A stretch of DNA of 64,000 nt from the NCBI GenBank assembly GCA_035691305.1, contig DASSJF010000041.1:82599-146598 (forward strand), given 5' to 3'. The notes under the pieces were generated by a model, which was not told the DNA's origin, made no database searches, and saw nothing but the letters and a program-made list of their open reading frames with translations. Shown in pieces: positions 1 to 8,245 of the stretch. The stretch comes from a bacterium. GTDB lineage: Bacteria > Sysuimicrobiota > Sysuimicrobiia > Sysuimicrobiales > Segetimicrobiaceae. The number at the start of each line of letters is the position of its first letter. Positions within the stretch are counted from its first letter, which is position 1. The translations under genes were made by a program, and so were the position numbers.

Positions 1-504
1 CAGGTTAAAGCGCACCGTCAGCGGATTGGGTGTGTCGATCGTGTCCACGACGCCCTTGTACGCGTAGCCCATGCCGCGGTTGATTTTGATCAGCCGCTCG
101 ACCGTGCTCTTGACGGCCGCCGACGTGAACGCCGTCCCGTCGTGGAACTTGACGCCGGACCGCAGCCGAAACGTCCAGTGCTTGGCGTCCGGCGTGCTTT
201 CCCACGAGGTCGCGAGGGCCGGCACGATCTGCGCGGTCCCGCCCTTGAGCGTCACCAAGCCTTCGTAGACGCCGCGCGTGATCCGGACCGTGTTGTCGTA
301 GACGATGTTCGGATCGAACGTCTGCACCGAGGTGTCCTGCGCCACGACGAGCGTGGTTGGGCCGACGCCGGCGGCGGCCGCCGGGGTCGGGCGGAGCAAC
401 TCCCGGGCCCCGGCGGCGCCGGAACCGACCGCGGCCGCGCCGAGTCCGGCTGCCTTGAGGAACGAACGACGAGATATCCCAGACCGCGAGCCAGATTGCG
501 CCAT
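1..504 (-). CDS. ABC transporter substrate-binding protein, family 5 (oligopeptide/dipeptide type), N-terminal part
   Basis: The reading frame starts at ATG 504 and runs off the left edge, giving 168 residues without a stop. A twin-arginine signal is visible near residues 11-18 (SRRSFLK), followed by an Ala/Gly-rich segment, so the protein is probably exported folded by Tat. The mature part has typical SBP family 5 (DppA/OppA) features: VAQDTSVQTFDPN, then an Asp-Asn-Thr segment, VYEGLV, a Trp-rich stretch (HWTFRLRSGVKFHDG) and FTSAAVKSTVERL. A Shine-Dalgarno-like GGGGAGG lies 9 nt upstream. The permease and ATPase genes would lie to the left, outside the window. It is divergent from the M28 peptidase that starts at 757, which suggests peptide uptake coupled to hydrolysis; the exact ligand cannot be told. 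Confidence 0.88.
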   Translation of the reverse strand, partial: MAQSGSRSGISRRSFLKAAGLGAAAVGSGAAGARELLRPTPAAAAGVGPTTLVVAQDTSVQTFDPNIVYDNTVRITRGVYEGLVTLKGGTAQIVPALATSWESTPDAKHWTFRLRSGVKFHDGTAFTSAAVKSTVERLIKINRGMGYAYKGVVDTIDTPNPLTVRFNL

Positions 505-756
505 GCGACTTTGCCTCCCCAGTCGTTCTCGTGGTTCGTAAAGCTCCGGTGATGGGTGTAACGCGGATGTGCCTCGGGAGGTTCGCGGTGGGACGGCGCG
601 GTCCTCCGTCGGGAGAGGGGGGCCGCCGGAACACACCGAAGTTGCTCAACCCTGCACTTATCGGCGGTCTCTCAGAGGCACGCGATCGTCGCCGCGGCGT
701 TCGGGGCGGCCGACGTGATCGCTCGAATCCGCGCTGAACCTGAAGGAGGCGGAGCG

Positions 757-2523
757 ATGAGTGGTACGGCTGAGATCACGGGGTGGAGCGACGCCGTCCT
801 TGAAGGGCGCGTGCTCGACGGCGTCTCGCTGAAGGTGCCCTGGCGGGTCGTCCAGGACTTCTCGAGGCTCGTGCGGCTCTCCGGCTCGCCCGAGGAGCGC
901 CGCGCGTTCGAGATCCTGATCGGTCACCTGGACAAATGGGGCGTGCCGCACCAACTGCACGAGCCGATGTGCTTCATCTCGATCCCCGGTCCGTCGAGCG
1001 TCCGGTGCAGCGGGACCGTCTACCGCGCGAAGACGCCGGCGATGTCCGTGTCCACGAACGGGCAGGACGTCGCCGGCGAGCTCGTCTACGTGCCGGGCGC
1101 GAGCGCGGACAGCGCCTACGACGTGTTCTCGAGCGGCGTCGAGTTCGGCGGCGCCCGCGTCGCCGGCAAGATCGTGCTGACCGAGGGCATGGCGTCGCCG
1201 GGGAAGGTGAGGGACCTGATGGCGGCCGGCGCGCTCGCCGGCATCTTCGTGAACCCCGGCCGGAACATCCACGAGGGCATCTGCACGACGATCTGGGGCG
1301 CGCCCGATCTCGACTCGGCGCCGCGGCAGCCCTCGATTCCGGTGGTCGCCGTCAACAACCCCGACGGGCAGGCGCTCATCCGCGCCGCCCAGCAGGAGGC
1401 CCGCGCGTCGGTCGCCACCCAGCTCGACACCGGCTGGCGGCGGATCCCTGTGCTGGTCGCGGAGATCGAGGGCCGGCAGGCGCCCGACGAGTTCGTGCTG
1501 CTGCACGGACACCTCGACGGCTGGCACTACGGCGTGGGCGACAACGCGACCGGCGACGCAACGCTCTTGGAGATGGCGCGCGTCTTCTGGCGGCACCGCC
1601 GGCGGCTCGCGCGAACGCTGCGAATCGCGTGGTGGTCCGGCCATTCCCACGGCCGGTACGCCGGCTCGACGTGGTACAGCGACGCCCATGCCGTGGAGCT
1701 GGCGCGCGGCGGGGTGGCGCAGGTCAACTGCGACTCGCCGGGCTGCCGGTGGGCGACGACGTTCAATCACCTGACCGCCATGAGCGAGACCGTTCCGCTG
1801 GTGGAGGCGACGATCCGCGCCGTCGCCAACATCACCCCCGAGCCGGAGCGCCCGCCGCGCGCCGGCGACTACTCCTTCAACGACATCGGGCTGTCGTCGT
1901 TCTACATGCTGAGCTCGACGATGTCGGAAGAGGACCGCGCCGCCAAGCAGTACTACGCCGTCGGCGGGTGCGGCGGGAACATCGCCTGGCACACCGAGGA
2001 CGATACGATGGAGATCGCCGACAAAGAGAACCTGCTGCGGGACATGCGGGTGTACGCGGCAACGGTGCTTCGCGTGCTGAACGCTCCGGTGCATCCTCTC
2101 GACTGGACGCGGACGGCGGCCGAGTTCCGCGAGACGCTCGGGCGATACAGCCAGGCGGCCGGGGACCAGTTCGACTTCGCGCCCGCCCGGGCGGCGCTCG
2201 ACGCGCTGCGATCTTCGCTCGAGAGATTCTACGGAAAGGCGCCCGGGCGGGGGACGGCCAAGGCCGCGGCGGTGCGGCGTTTCAACGCGGCACAGCGGCG
2301 CCTCGGCCGCCTCTTGATCCCGGTGAACTACGGCCGGATGCCGGCCTTCTGGCACGATCCGGCGGTCAACGTGCCGCCGCTCCCGGATCTCGCGCCGGCA
2401 CTGTCCGCCCCGCGGGCGGCCGGGAACACCGCCCAGGAGGGCATCCTGCGCGCGCACCTGACCCGCGGCCAGAACCGCCTGGTCTGGGCGCTCGAGCAGG
2501 CGCGGGAGGTCGTGGAAGCCTAG
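757..2523 (+). CDS. M28-family zinc peptidase with PA domain (first paralogue)
   Basis: 588 residues. ATG 757 is chosen over an upstream in-frame start at 715 because AAGGAGG at 743-749 sits 7 nt before it. The N-terminal third contains a protease-associated-like segment (LVYVPGA, VAGKIVLTEGM). The catalytic domain has the M28 metal motif GHLDGW around residue 251 followed by GDNATG with the metal-bridging Asp, then WWSGHSHGRYAGSTW, NCDSPG and a late WHTEDD His motif near residue 411. No signal peptide or membrane segment is seen, so it is probably cytoplasmic. The stop overlaps by 4 bp the stop of the convergent M28 paralogue at 2520-4208. The family covers aminopeptidases and carboxypeptidases; the substrate is not predictable. 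Confidence 0.88.
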   Translation: MSGTAEITGWSDAVLEGRVLDGVSLKVPWRVVQDFSRLVRLSGSPEERRAFEILIGHLDKWGVPHQLHEPMCFISIPGPSSVRCSGTVYRAKTPAMSVSTNGQDVAGELVYVPGASADSAYDVFSSGVEFGGARVAGKIVLTEGMASPGKVRDLMAAGALAGIFVNPGRNIHEGICTTIWGAPDLDSAPRQPSIPVVAVNNPDGQALIRAAQQEARASVATQLDTGWRRIPVLVAEIEGRQAPDEFVLLHGHLDGWHYGVGDNATGDATLLEMARVFWRHRRRLARTLRIAWWSGHSHGRYAGSTWYSDAHAVELARGGVAQVNCDSPGCRWATTFNHLTAMSETVPLVEATIRAVANITPEPERPPRAGDYSFNDIGLSSFYMLSSTMSEEDRAAKQYYAVGGCGGNIAWHTEDDTMEIADKENLLRDMRVYAATVLRVLNAPVHPLDWTRTAAEFRETLGRYSQAAGDQFDFAPARAALDALRSSLERFYGKAPGRGTAKAAAVRRFNAAQRRLGRLLIPVNYGRMPAFWHDPAVNVPPLPDLAPALSAPRAAGNTAQEGILRAHLTRGQNRLVWALEQAREVVEA

Positions 2524-4208
2524 GCGGCCGACGCCAGACAGCTTTCGACGATCCAGCAGGCGGTCCGCAGCGCGTCGAGCACGGCGTTGCGGCCGCGGAC
2601 AAGGTCGACGCGGAGAAACTTCGCCTCGTTGCCGTCCGGCGGCAGTCCGGCGAGGCGTTTGGCCGCGGCGAGCCGCGGTAGAAACACGGTGTCGAGCGCG
2701 GGGTCGTGGGCATAGGAGCCCGCGACGGTGTACGTCGCGGGGATCAGCGTCCGTCCGAGCCGGGCGAGGCAGGCGTTGATCGCGTGGGCCTGCGTGGCCG
2801 CGGCGCCGCCCGCCGTGCCGGCCAACCGGCCGCACAGTTCCTCGAGGCGTCCGGCGGCCGAAATAGCCGCCGTCAGGTCGACGGACGGTCCCGCTTCCGC
2901 GGCGAGCGTCCGCAACTCGTTCCGCAGGTCGGCGGCCGCGGCGGCGTAGTCGAGCGGAAGCACCGGGTCCGCGAGCAGCCGCTCGAGGGCGAGCGCGAAG
3001 ATCTTCGCGTCCCGCACGAGCCGCTCCGGATCGATCTTGTCGAGCGTATCGTGCGGCGTGTGCCACCACCAGCCGAGGCTGCCGTCTTCTTGGTGTGAGA
3101 GCGAGCCGAAGAGCGACGGGATGCCGATGCCGAGGAACGACTGATCGGAGTCCCGGCCTACCCGCTTCGGCGTGAGTGCCGCGCCCGCGATCTGCCGCAC
3201 CGCCCATACGCCCAGGCCCGCGGTCTGCGGCATCGAGTTCGTTACGAAACGGTCGGCTCCGGCGCCGCCCACCGAGTCGATGTTGACGTGCGCGACGCAG
3301 TGCTCCGCGAGGTCGAACCAGTGGTTGTCGGCGTACCAGGCCGACGAGGAATACCGCCCGTGCGAATGGCCCGACCACATCGCCACGCGCATGCCTCGCC
3401 GCCACACGGAGCGCCGCCCGGCGAGCACGCGGGCCACTTCCAGCGTCGTCGCATTCGCGCTGCCGTTGTCCATCGCCCCGAGGTGCCAGCCGTCCAGGTG
3501 CCCTGAGAACAGCACGAACGTCCCCGGGTCGGCGTCGGGGTGGCCCGCGGCAAGGTCGGCGAGCACGATCGGCGTCTTGGTCCATCCGGTTCGCACTTCG
3601 GCCGTCAACCGGACGGCGGTCCGTCCTTCGGTGCAGAGCCGCTGCAGCGCCCGGCCGTCCGCCTGGTGCACCGAGAGCATCGGAATGGTGGGCAAGGTGC
3701 CGGCGGTGCTCGGGGCGGGGTTGCCCCACACGGGCGAGACGCACATCTCGTGGGCGTGCCGGCCGCTGACGAAGATGAGCCCGGCGACGCCGACCTGCGA
3801 GCCGAGCACGGCCTGCTCCGGCGTCGCGAGGTCGTCGACGAGCGCGATTTTCCCGGCGGCGCCGGCGCGCGCGTAGTCTTCGGGGCGGCCTTTGCCCACG
3901 TCGACGAGATCCGCGGCGACGCCCTCGGGGCCGGTGGGGCGTCCCATCGAGTGCGTGATGCAGAAGACCTCGCGCGCCGCGGGCAGCGTGACCTGCAGGG
4001 CCGCAGGGCCGGGCAGGCTGATGTAGGCGTCGTGCACGACGATCTGCGTACGGTAGCCGAACGCACGGAGCTGCGCTTCCGCGTACTCGGAGGCACGGTA
4101 TTCATCTTCGTTGGAGGAGAGCCGCGTCCAGCGTGCGAGCTGCCGGTTGTGCTCGACGAGGTTGGGCTGCGAAACCTCGTCCGCAGCGGATCCTATGACG
4201 TGCGCCAT
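2520..4208 (-). CDS. M28-family zinc peptidase (second paralogue)
   Basis: 562 residues. The ATG at 4208 shares bases with the TAA stop of the upstream binding-protein gene (TAATG), so the two genes are translationally coupled. It is a clear paralogue of the peptidase at 757-2523: same order of motifs, with FSGHLDGW near residue 235, MDNGSANA carrying the bridging Asp, MWSGHSHGRYSSSAW, NIDSVGG and WWWHTPHDTLDKID near residue 380. A PA-like region (DLVDVGKG, AAGKIALVDD) precedes the metal domain. No signal peptide. A much longer open frame upstream exists but runs antiparallel through the binding protein and is not used. Its place after a LIV-type binding protein suggests hydrolysis of an imported amino-acid conjugate or peptide, which is inference. 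Confidence 0.88.
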   Translation of the reverse strand: MAHVIGSAADEVSQPNLVEHNRQLARWTRLSSNEDEYRASEYAEAQLRAFGYRTQIVVHDAYISLPGPAALQVTLPAAREVFCITHSMGRPTGPEGVAADLVDVGKGRPEDYARAGAAGKIALVDDLATPEQAVLGSQVGVAGLIFVSGRHAHEMCVSPVWGNPAPSTAGTLPTIPMLSVHQADGRALQRLCTEGRTAVRLTAEVRTGWTKTPIVLADLAAGHPDADPGTFVLFSGHLDGWHLGAMDNGSANATTLEVARVLAGRRSVWRRGMRVAMWSGHSHGRYSSSAWYADNHWFDLAEHCVAHVNIDSVGGAGADRFVTNSMPQTAGLGVWAVRQIAGAALTPKRVGRDSDQSFLGIGIPSLFGSLSHQEDGSLGWWWHTPHDTLDKIDPERLVRDAKIFALALERLLADPVLPLDYAAAAADLRNELRTLAAEAGPSVDLTAAISAAGRLEELCGRLAGTAGGAAATQAHAINACLARLGRTLIPATYTVAGSYAHDPALDTVFLPRLAAAKRLAGLPPDGNEAKFLRVDLVRGRNAVLDALRTACWIVESCLASAA

Positions 4209-5446
4209 TACGGGAGCACGATCGCGTGGGTGGCAAACTGCGGCGGCCACACGAGCGCGCGCGTGTTGGGGGCGATCCACTCCCAGATCACGCTCGACGC
4301 GCGCAGGTTCTCTCCCGCCGCGGCCGTCCCGGGCGCGCCGAACCGGAGTCCCGCCCCGTTGGGCAGCGCGCCCGCGGGCAGGTTTGCGGCGCGCGCCGCC
4401 TCCGCGATCCCGGCTGCGGAGAGGTCGCGCGCCCGCGGCAAGACCTCCTCGAAGAGCGCCAGGCCGCCGGTGAAGCCCGAGAGCGCGGGCTCCCACAGCG
4501 GATGGCCGTACCGCTCCCGGAAGGTCTGCCGCGCCCAGAGGAGGGCCTGTGCCGCATGCGGCGTGAGTGCCCGAGTGGGGAGCAGATCGCCGGTCTTGTC
4601 GGCGGAGAAGACGCCGACCGCGCCCGTGCCGAGCCGCCGTCCGAACTCCGGCATGATGTAGGCCGAGCAGCCGCCGATGTTGACGGCGAGCGGCACGCGC
4701 GCCTTCAAGATCGCCCGGCGCAGCGCCACCGCGTTCTCCATGTAGGCCCCGACGATGAGCACATCGGTCCGGGCGTCCGCGATCTCGCGGGTGAGGGCGG
4801 CGTAGTCGACGTGCCACGGATCGAACGGGAGACCCGCGGCGAGCGGCAGCCCCGATCGGTGGATCTCCGCGATTTCCCCCCGGGCCTCCGACCGGCCAAA
4901 CGCGTCGTTCACGTAGGCGACCGTATAGCGAAGCGGGCCCGGCCGGTGCAGGCGCGGCGCGAGTCGATCGCGCACGAAGGCGACGGCCTCGCGGCCGAGC
5001 ACGCCGCCGCTCGGGGCGACGCGGAAGAAATGCGCGCCGGGCCGGGCTTCCGCGGGGATCTCGCCGACCGCGCCGGTCTCCCAGTAGACGACGCCGAGCC
5101 GTCCGGCGGCCGCCGCGCCCGGCCGGGCGATGACGCTCCCGTAGGTGCCGGCCATGACGGCAACGCCGCTCTCCGCCAGCTGCTCGACCGCGTCGGGCGC
5201 CGCGTCCGATGACGGCGCGGACGCGAGCCGGATTTGGACCGCCCGGCCCCCGATGCCCCCGTGCGCGTTGACGTAGGCCGCGGCGAGGAGCAGGCCGTGG
5301 TACTCGTCGACGCCCGCTCCCGGCGCCGCCTGCGGCCCCTCGACGGGATAAATGGCGCCGACGACGATCGACCGCCCTTGGCCGGCGGCGGGCATCCCCG
5401 CCGTGAACGCAAGGAGAAGTACGGCTGCCGCGATGCGCCGCATCAA
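4208..5446 (-). CDS. LIV-type ABC transporter substrate-binding protein (Peripla_BP_6), orphan
   Basis: 412 residues with a Sec signal peptide (MRRIAAAVLLLAF to about residue 23). The start is either TTG 5446 or ATG 5443; a GAGGTG element upstream fits both. The fold signature is that of leucine/isoleucine/valine-binding proteins: VVGAIYPVEGPQAAPG, AAAYVNAHGGIGGR, then a GVAVMAGTYGSV segment and an AYVNDAFGRSEA ligand-lobe segment. No permease or ATPase is adjacent; the next gene in the same direction is the M28 peptidase, overlapped by one codon, and the upstream gene is the TGA-containing AhpD-like gene 45 nt away. It may deliver ligand to a permease encoded elsewhere, or act as a sensor. 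Ligand unknown. Confidence 0.85.
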   Translation of the reverse strand: MMRRIAAAVLLLAFTAGMPAAGQGRSIVVGAIYPVEGPQAAPGAGVDEYHGLLLAAAYVNAHGGIGGRAVQIRLASAPSSDAAPDAVEQLAESGVAVMAGTYGSVIARPGAAAAGRLGVVYWETGAVGEIPAEARPGAHFFRVAPSGGVLGREAVAFVRDRLAPRLHRPGPLRYTVAYVNDAFGRSEARGEIAEIHRSGLPLAAGLPFDPWHVDYAALTREIADARTDVLIVGAYMENAVALRRAILKARVPLAVNIGGCSAYIMPEFGRRLGTGAVGVFSADKTGDLLPTRALTPHAAQALLWARQTFRERYGHPLWEPALSGFTGGLALFEEVLPRARDLSAAGIAEAARAANLPAGALPNGAGLRFGAPGTAAAGENLRASSVIWEWIAPNTRALVWPPQFATHAIVLP

Positions 5447-5491
5447 CCAGTCACCTCGGACCCCGTGGACTTACCTCTTCGACGGCACGTT

Positions 5492-6061
5492 CTACCTCGG
5501 CACGCTGCAGAATCCCTGTGCTTCGATGCGGAACGCGTGGTTGAAGCGGCTGCGGAAGTTCTCGAACGCGATGTGCGCCGTCAGCTCCACGAGCTGGTCG
5601 GCGGAGAACTGCCCGCGCAGCGCGGCGAACAGCTCATCCGTCGTGTCGCGTCCGGTGATCGTCACCGCGTCCGCGTACGCGAGGACCAGCCGTTCGACCG
5701 GCGTGAACACCGGACTGGCCGCGTAGCCGGCGAGGTGCGCGAACTTCTCATCGTCGATGCCGGCCGCCTGTCCCGAGGCGGTGTTGATGTCCACTCAGAA
5801 CGGGCAGCCGTTGAGCGACGCGACCCTGACGTAGACGAGGTACTTGAGGCCGGGCGGGATCAGCGCCGCCTCGCTCATCGCTTTGCTCCACGCCTTGTAC
5901 GCGGTCAGCAGCGCGGGGTGGTGTGTCCACACCGTCGTCGTGTTCAGCGGGGTGCCGAACCGCCGCGTCTCTTCATCCAACATGCGGCGGACCGGCTCGG
6001 GCAGCGCGGCCGGATCCGGCGGGTCGAGACGGCTCGTTTTGTGCGCCTGCTCGGGGGGCAT
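5492..6061 (-). CDS. Carboxymuconolactone decarboxylase/AhpD-like protein with in-frame TGA at the redox cysteine: candidate selenoprotein
   Basis: Read through the TGA at 5797-5795, this is a 189-residue CMD/AhpD-family protein. ATG 6061 has GGAGG 6 nt upstream. The family's alkylhydroperoxidase motif is NGCxxC followed by D-I/M-N/H; here residues 84-93 read NGCPF-[TGA]-VDIN, so the TGA replaces exactly the second Cys (C86, position 89). After it the frame stays open for 100 residues with normal CMD features (YAASPVFTPVERLVLAYADAV, FSADQLVELTAHIAFENFRSRFNHAF). A hairpin resembling a bacterial SECIS follows at 5781-5764. Known: AhpD-like selenoproteins with Sec in the redox motif have been described. 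Inferred: this TGA is decoded as Sec. Alternatives are a sequencing error or a nonsense mutation (TGC/TGT to TGA). It sits between proline dehydrogenase and a LIV binding protein on the same strand. Confidence 0.82.
5764..5781 (-). promoter_or_regulatory. Candidate bacterial SECIS hairpin
   Basis: On the minus strand, 13 nt after the TGA, CCGCCT (5781-5776) and AGGCGG (5769-5764) form a perfect 6-bp stem closing the 6-nt loop CGGGAC. The apical loop begins 19 nt after the TGA, inside the spacing known for bacterial SECIS elements (about 16-37 nt), and it carries G residues as SelB-binding loops do. Because the hairpin lies inside the coding region it also encodes Thr-Ala-Ser-Gly-Gln-Ala-Ala. 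In GC-rich DNA a 6-bp stem can occur by chance, so position and loop content are the main support. Confidence 0.6.
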
Positions 6062-6125
6062 GCGAGACCTCCGTACGCGTGTAGGCGGATCGCCGTACAG
6101 ACTTTCGGCGGCGCGCCGGCGGACC

Positions 6126-7052
6126 CTACTGCCGCAGAAGGTTGCGGGCGACGAACAGGACGTTCGCGGGGCGCTCCGCGAGGCGCCGCATCAGGTACGG
6201 ATACCACTCCGGGCCGTGCGGCGCCGCCACGCGGACACGATAGCCCTGCCGGGCCAAGTCGAGCTGCAGCCGCGGACGCACGCCGAGCAGCATCTGGAAC
6301 TCGAACGCGGCCGGCGGAATGGCCCGGCGCGTTACAAACTCAACGGTGCGGCGGATGATCCGGTCGTCGTGGGTCGCGACCGCGGTGTACGCCTGCGCGC
6401 TCAACGCGCTTTCGACGAGCCGCACGTAGGCGCGGTCCACGTCGGCCTTGCGTGGATAGGCCACGCCCGCCGGCTCGAGGTACGCGCCCTTCACGATACG
6501 CACGTTGGGCGCGAGCGGGAGGAGATCCACGAGATCGCGCTCGCTGCGGTAGAGGTACGATTGGAGCACGACGCCAACGCGATCGTGGCCGGACTCCCGC
6601 AGCCGGCGGTAGATTCGCAGCGTGGCGTCGACGTACCGGGACTCCTCCATGTCGATTCGGACAAAGTTGGCGTACCGCGCGGCGTGCTCGACGAGCCGCG
6701 CGGCATTGCGGTAGGCGACGTCTTCGCCGAACTCGAGCCCGAGGTTCGTCAGCTTGACGGCGATGTTGGTCTGCAGCCGTTCGCCGTCGATCCGGTCCAG
6801 CACGGCCATGTATTGGTTCACGATCGACTCCGCGACGCCGGCGTCCGTGACGCCTTCGCCGAGTACCGTCGTGTTCGTGAGCAGTCCGTCGCCGTTGAGC
6901 CGCCGCAGCACGGGGACGCACTGGTCGAGCGACTCGCCGGCGACGAACCGCCAGACGCCGATCCGGCCGCCGTGCCGGTGCGCCGCCGCCGCCAGCCGGG
7001 GCGAATGGGCCGCGGCCAGCAGCGCGTGCCGGAGGAGGGATGCCTGCGGCAC
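6126..7052 (-). CDS. Proline dehydrogenase (monofunctional)
   Basis: 308 residues, the usual size of stand-alone FAD-dependent proline dehydrogenases (Thermus type). The GTG start at 7052 shares its first base with the TAG stop of the upstream propeller gene (TAGTG). Diagnostic segments are KLTNLGLEF, FVRIDMEESRYVDATL, VVLQSYLYRSERDL, RIVKGAYLEP, ATHDDRII, FEFQMLLGVRP and the C-terminal EWYPYLMRRLAERPANV, which carries the substrate-binding Arg pair. It oxidises L-proline to pyrroline-5-carboxylate and passes electrons to quinone. The nearest aldehyde dehydrogenase (8278-9801) looks like ALDH7 rather than the usual P5C dehydrogenase. The open frame extends further 5', but that part lies inside the propeller gene and has no proline dehydrogenase similarity. 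Confidence 0.92.
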   Translation of the reverse strand: MPQASLLRHALLAAAHSPRLAAAAHRHGGRIGVWRFVAGESLDQCVPVLRRLNGDGLLTNTTVLGEGVTDAGVAESIVNQYMAVLDRIDGERLQTNIAVKLTNLGLEFGEDVAYRNAARLVEHAARYANFVRIDMEESRYVDATLRIYRRLRESGHDRVGVVLQSYLYRSERDLVDLLPLAPNVRIVKGAYLEPAGVAYPRKADVDRAYVRLVESALSAQAYTAVATHDDRIIRRTVEFVTRRAIPPAAFEFQMLLGVRPRLQLDLARQGYRVRVAAPHGPEWYPYLMRRLAERPANVLFVARNLLRQ

Positions 7053-8053
7053 TAGCGTCCGAACGACGCCGGCTTGAGGTCGACGCCGTCGGGGTCTTTC
7101 AGGTAGCCGGGCTTCCGGCCCGCGACCCCCGTCACGCCATACTGCCAGACGATCCGCTTGGTCTGCCGGTTGAGGATGATGACGCGGTTGTTGTCGTCGT
7201 CGTTCAGAAGGATGTTGCCGTTCGGCAGCTCGACGGCGAGAGACGGATGGTTCAGAACTCCCGGACCGGACTTCGGCGCGTACGACCACAGCAGTTTGCC
7301 GGTCCTGGAGACGACGACCACTTTGCCGGGATGCACATAATCCACCGTCAAGTACTCACCGGCGCGGGTGAGTTGCGTGTCCGATGCGTAGACGACCGGC
7401 AACGGGGTCCGGCGGACGATCTGTCCGGTCGCCAGGTCGAGTTCCGAGGCGCTGTGCCGGCCGATCTCGGTGACGAGGAGACGGCCGTTCGGCAGCGGCG
7501 TATCGCCGTTCGGCGACATGAAGTGCCCCGGCGCGGCGTCGCATCGGCCGGTCCTGCCGAACTGCCGCTGGATGCGGTGGGCGGGCGGGGGATCGAAGAG
7601 CAGCACACGGCAATTCTTGATGTCCGCGACGACCACCCGGCCGTCGGGGAGCTGGTAGGCATCGTCCGGCGTATTGAGATAGCCCGGCGCGCTGCCCGGG
7701 TGACCGGCGTGCCCGTATTCCCAGACGATCCTGCGCGTCGCGTAGTCGATGATGGCGATCGTGTGGTTTTCTTCCTGGTTGGTGATGATCGTGCGGCCGC
7801 CCGGCGTATAGAACGCGTCGTCGGGGCCGAGGAAGGTCTGGCCGGGCGCGAGATCGCCGGGCCGCGGGAACTCCCACACGATACGCTTGTCGGGCGTCAC
7901 CTCGATGATTCTGTCGTTGTCCGCGTCGGCGATGAGCACATTGCCCGTGAGACCGGCGGCCTCGTCGGCGGCCGGACCGGCGTGTGCGGCGCCGAGCAGC
8001 GCCGCGAACAGGGTGATGAGAGGGGCATAGACCCACGATGTCCGCCGAAGCAC
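7052..8053 (-). CDS. Exported beta-propeller protein (PQQ/NHL-like repeats)
   Basis: 333 residues. GTG 8053 is preceded by GGAGG with 6-nt spacing. A Sec signal peptide covers residues 1-26 (hydrophobic core YAPLITLFAALLGAAHA). The rest is a set of about six repeats of one pattern: GNVLIADADNDRIIEV, RTIITNQEENHTIAIID, GRVVVADIKNCRVLLFD, GRLLVTEI, GEYLTVDY and GNILLNDDDNNRVIILN, each ending in a phrase like RIVWEYG with a Trp. This is the pattern of NHL/PQQ-type propellers. No catalytic motif can be named. It is translationally coupled to proline dehydrogenase, but a functional link is only inferred. Function unknown. Confidence 0.75.
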   Translation of the reverse strand: MLRRTSWVYAPLITLFAALLGAAHAGPAADEAAGLTGNVLIADADNDRIIEVTPDKRIVWEFPRPGDLAPGQTFLGPDDAFYTPGGRTIITNQEENHTIAIIDYATRRIVWEYGHAGHPGSAPGYLNTPDDAYQLPDGRVVVADIKNCRVLLFDPPPAHRIQRQFGRTGRCDAAPGHFMSPNGDTPLPNGRLLVTEIGRHSASELDLATGQIVRRTPLPVVYASDTQLTRAGEYLTVDYVHPGKVVVVSRTGKLLWSYAPKSGPGVLNHPSLAVELPNGNILLNDDDNNRVIILNRQTKRIVWQYGVTGVAGRKPGYLKDPDGVDLKPASFGR

Positions 8054-8078
8054 GAGCGTCCTCCATGTTTTGCGCGTC

Positions 8079-8095
8079 GCCCGCGGTCCGCGGGC
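8079..8095. promoter_or_regulatory. 17-bp GC palindrome upstream of the propeller-proline dehydrogenase genes
   Basis: GCCCGCGG and CCGCGGGC flank a single central base, a perfect palindrome 26 nt before the GTG start at 8053 and between it and the weak -10-like TAGAGT on the minus strand. It could be an operator or an mRNA hairpin. No regulator family is implied. Confidence 0.3.
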
Positions 8096-8245
8096 ATTTC
8101 CTACACTCTAGCGCCGCCGCCCGGGCGGGAACATCGGGTCGAGGTTTGATGCGGACATCGGGTGCGGCGGAACGCCGCGCGGCAGGAGCCGGCCGATGAC
8201 CCCGCCGTTCGCCGCGGACGCGGCGCGGATCCGGGAGGCGCCGCG

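Noticed and set aside
658..3744. A 1028-codon open frame on the minus strand, antisense to the first M28 peptidase
   Set aside because: Its translation is Arg/Ala/Gly/Pro-rich with no domain and lies opposite a gene with full M28 motifs and a good ribosome binding site; it is a by-product of high GC.
5492..5794. A separate 100-aa gene starting at GTG 5794
   Set aside because: The GTG directly follows the TGA, has no ribosome binding site and starts inside the CMD redox motif. Readthrough (or a broken single gene) explains it better than a second gene.
7053..7289. N-terminal extension of proline dehydrogenase up to 7289
   Set aside because: The extra part overlaps the propeller gene and is Arg/Gln-rich without similarity; the GTG at 7052 gives the usual family length.
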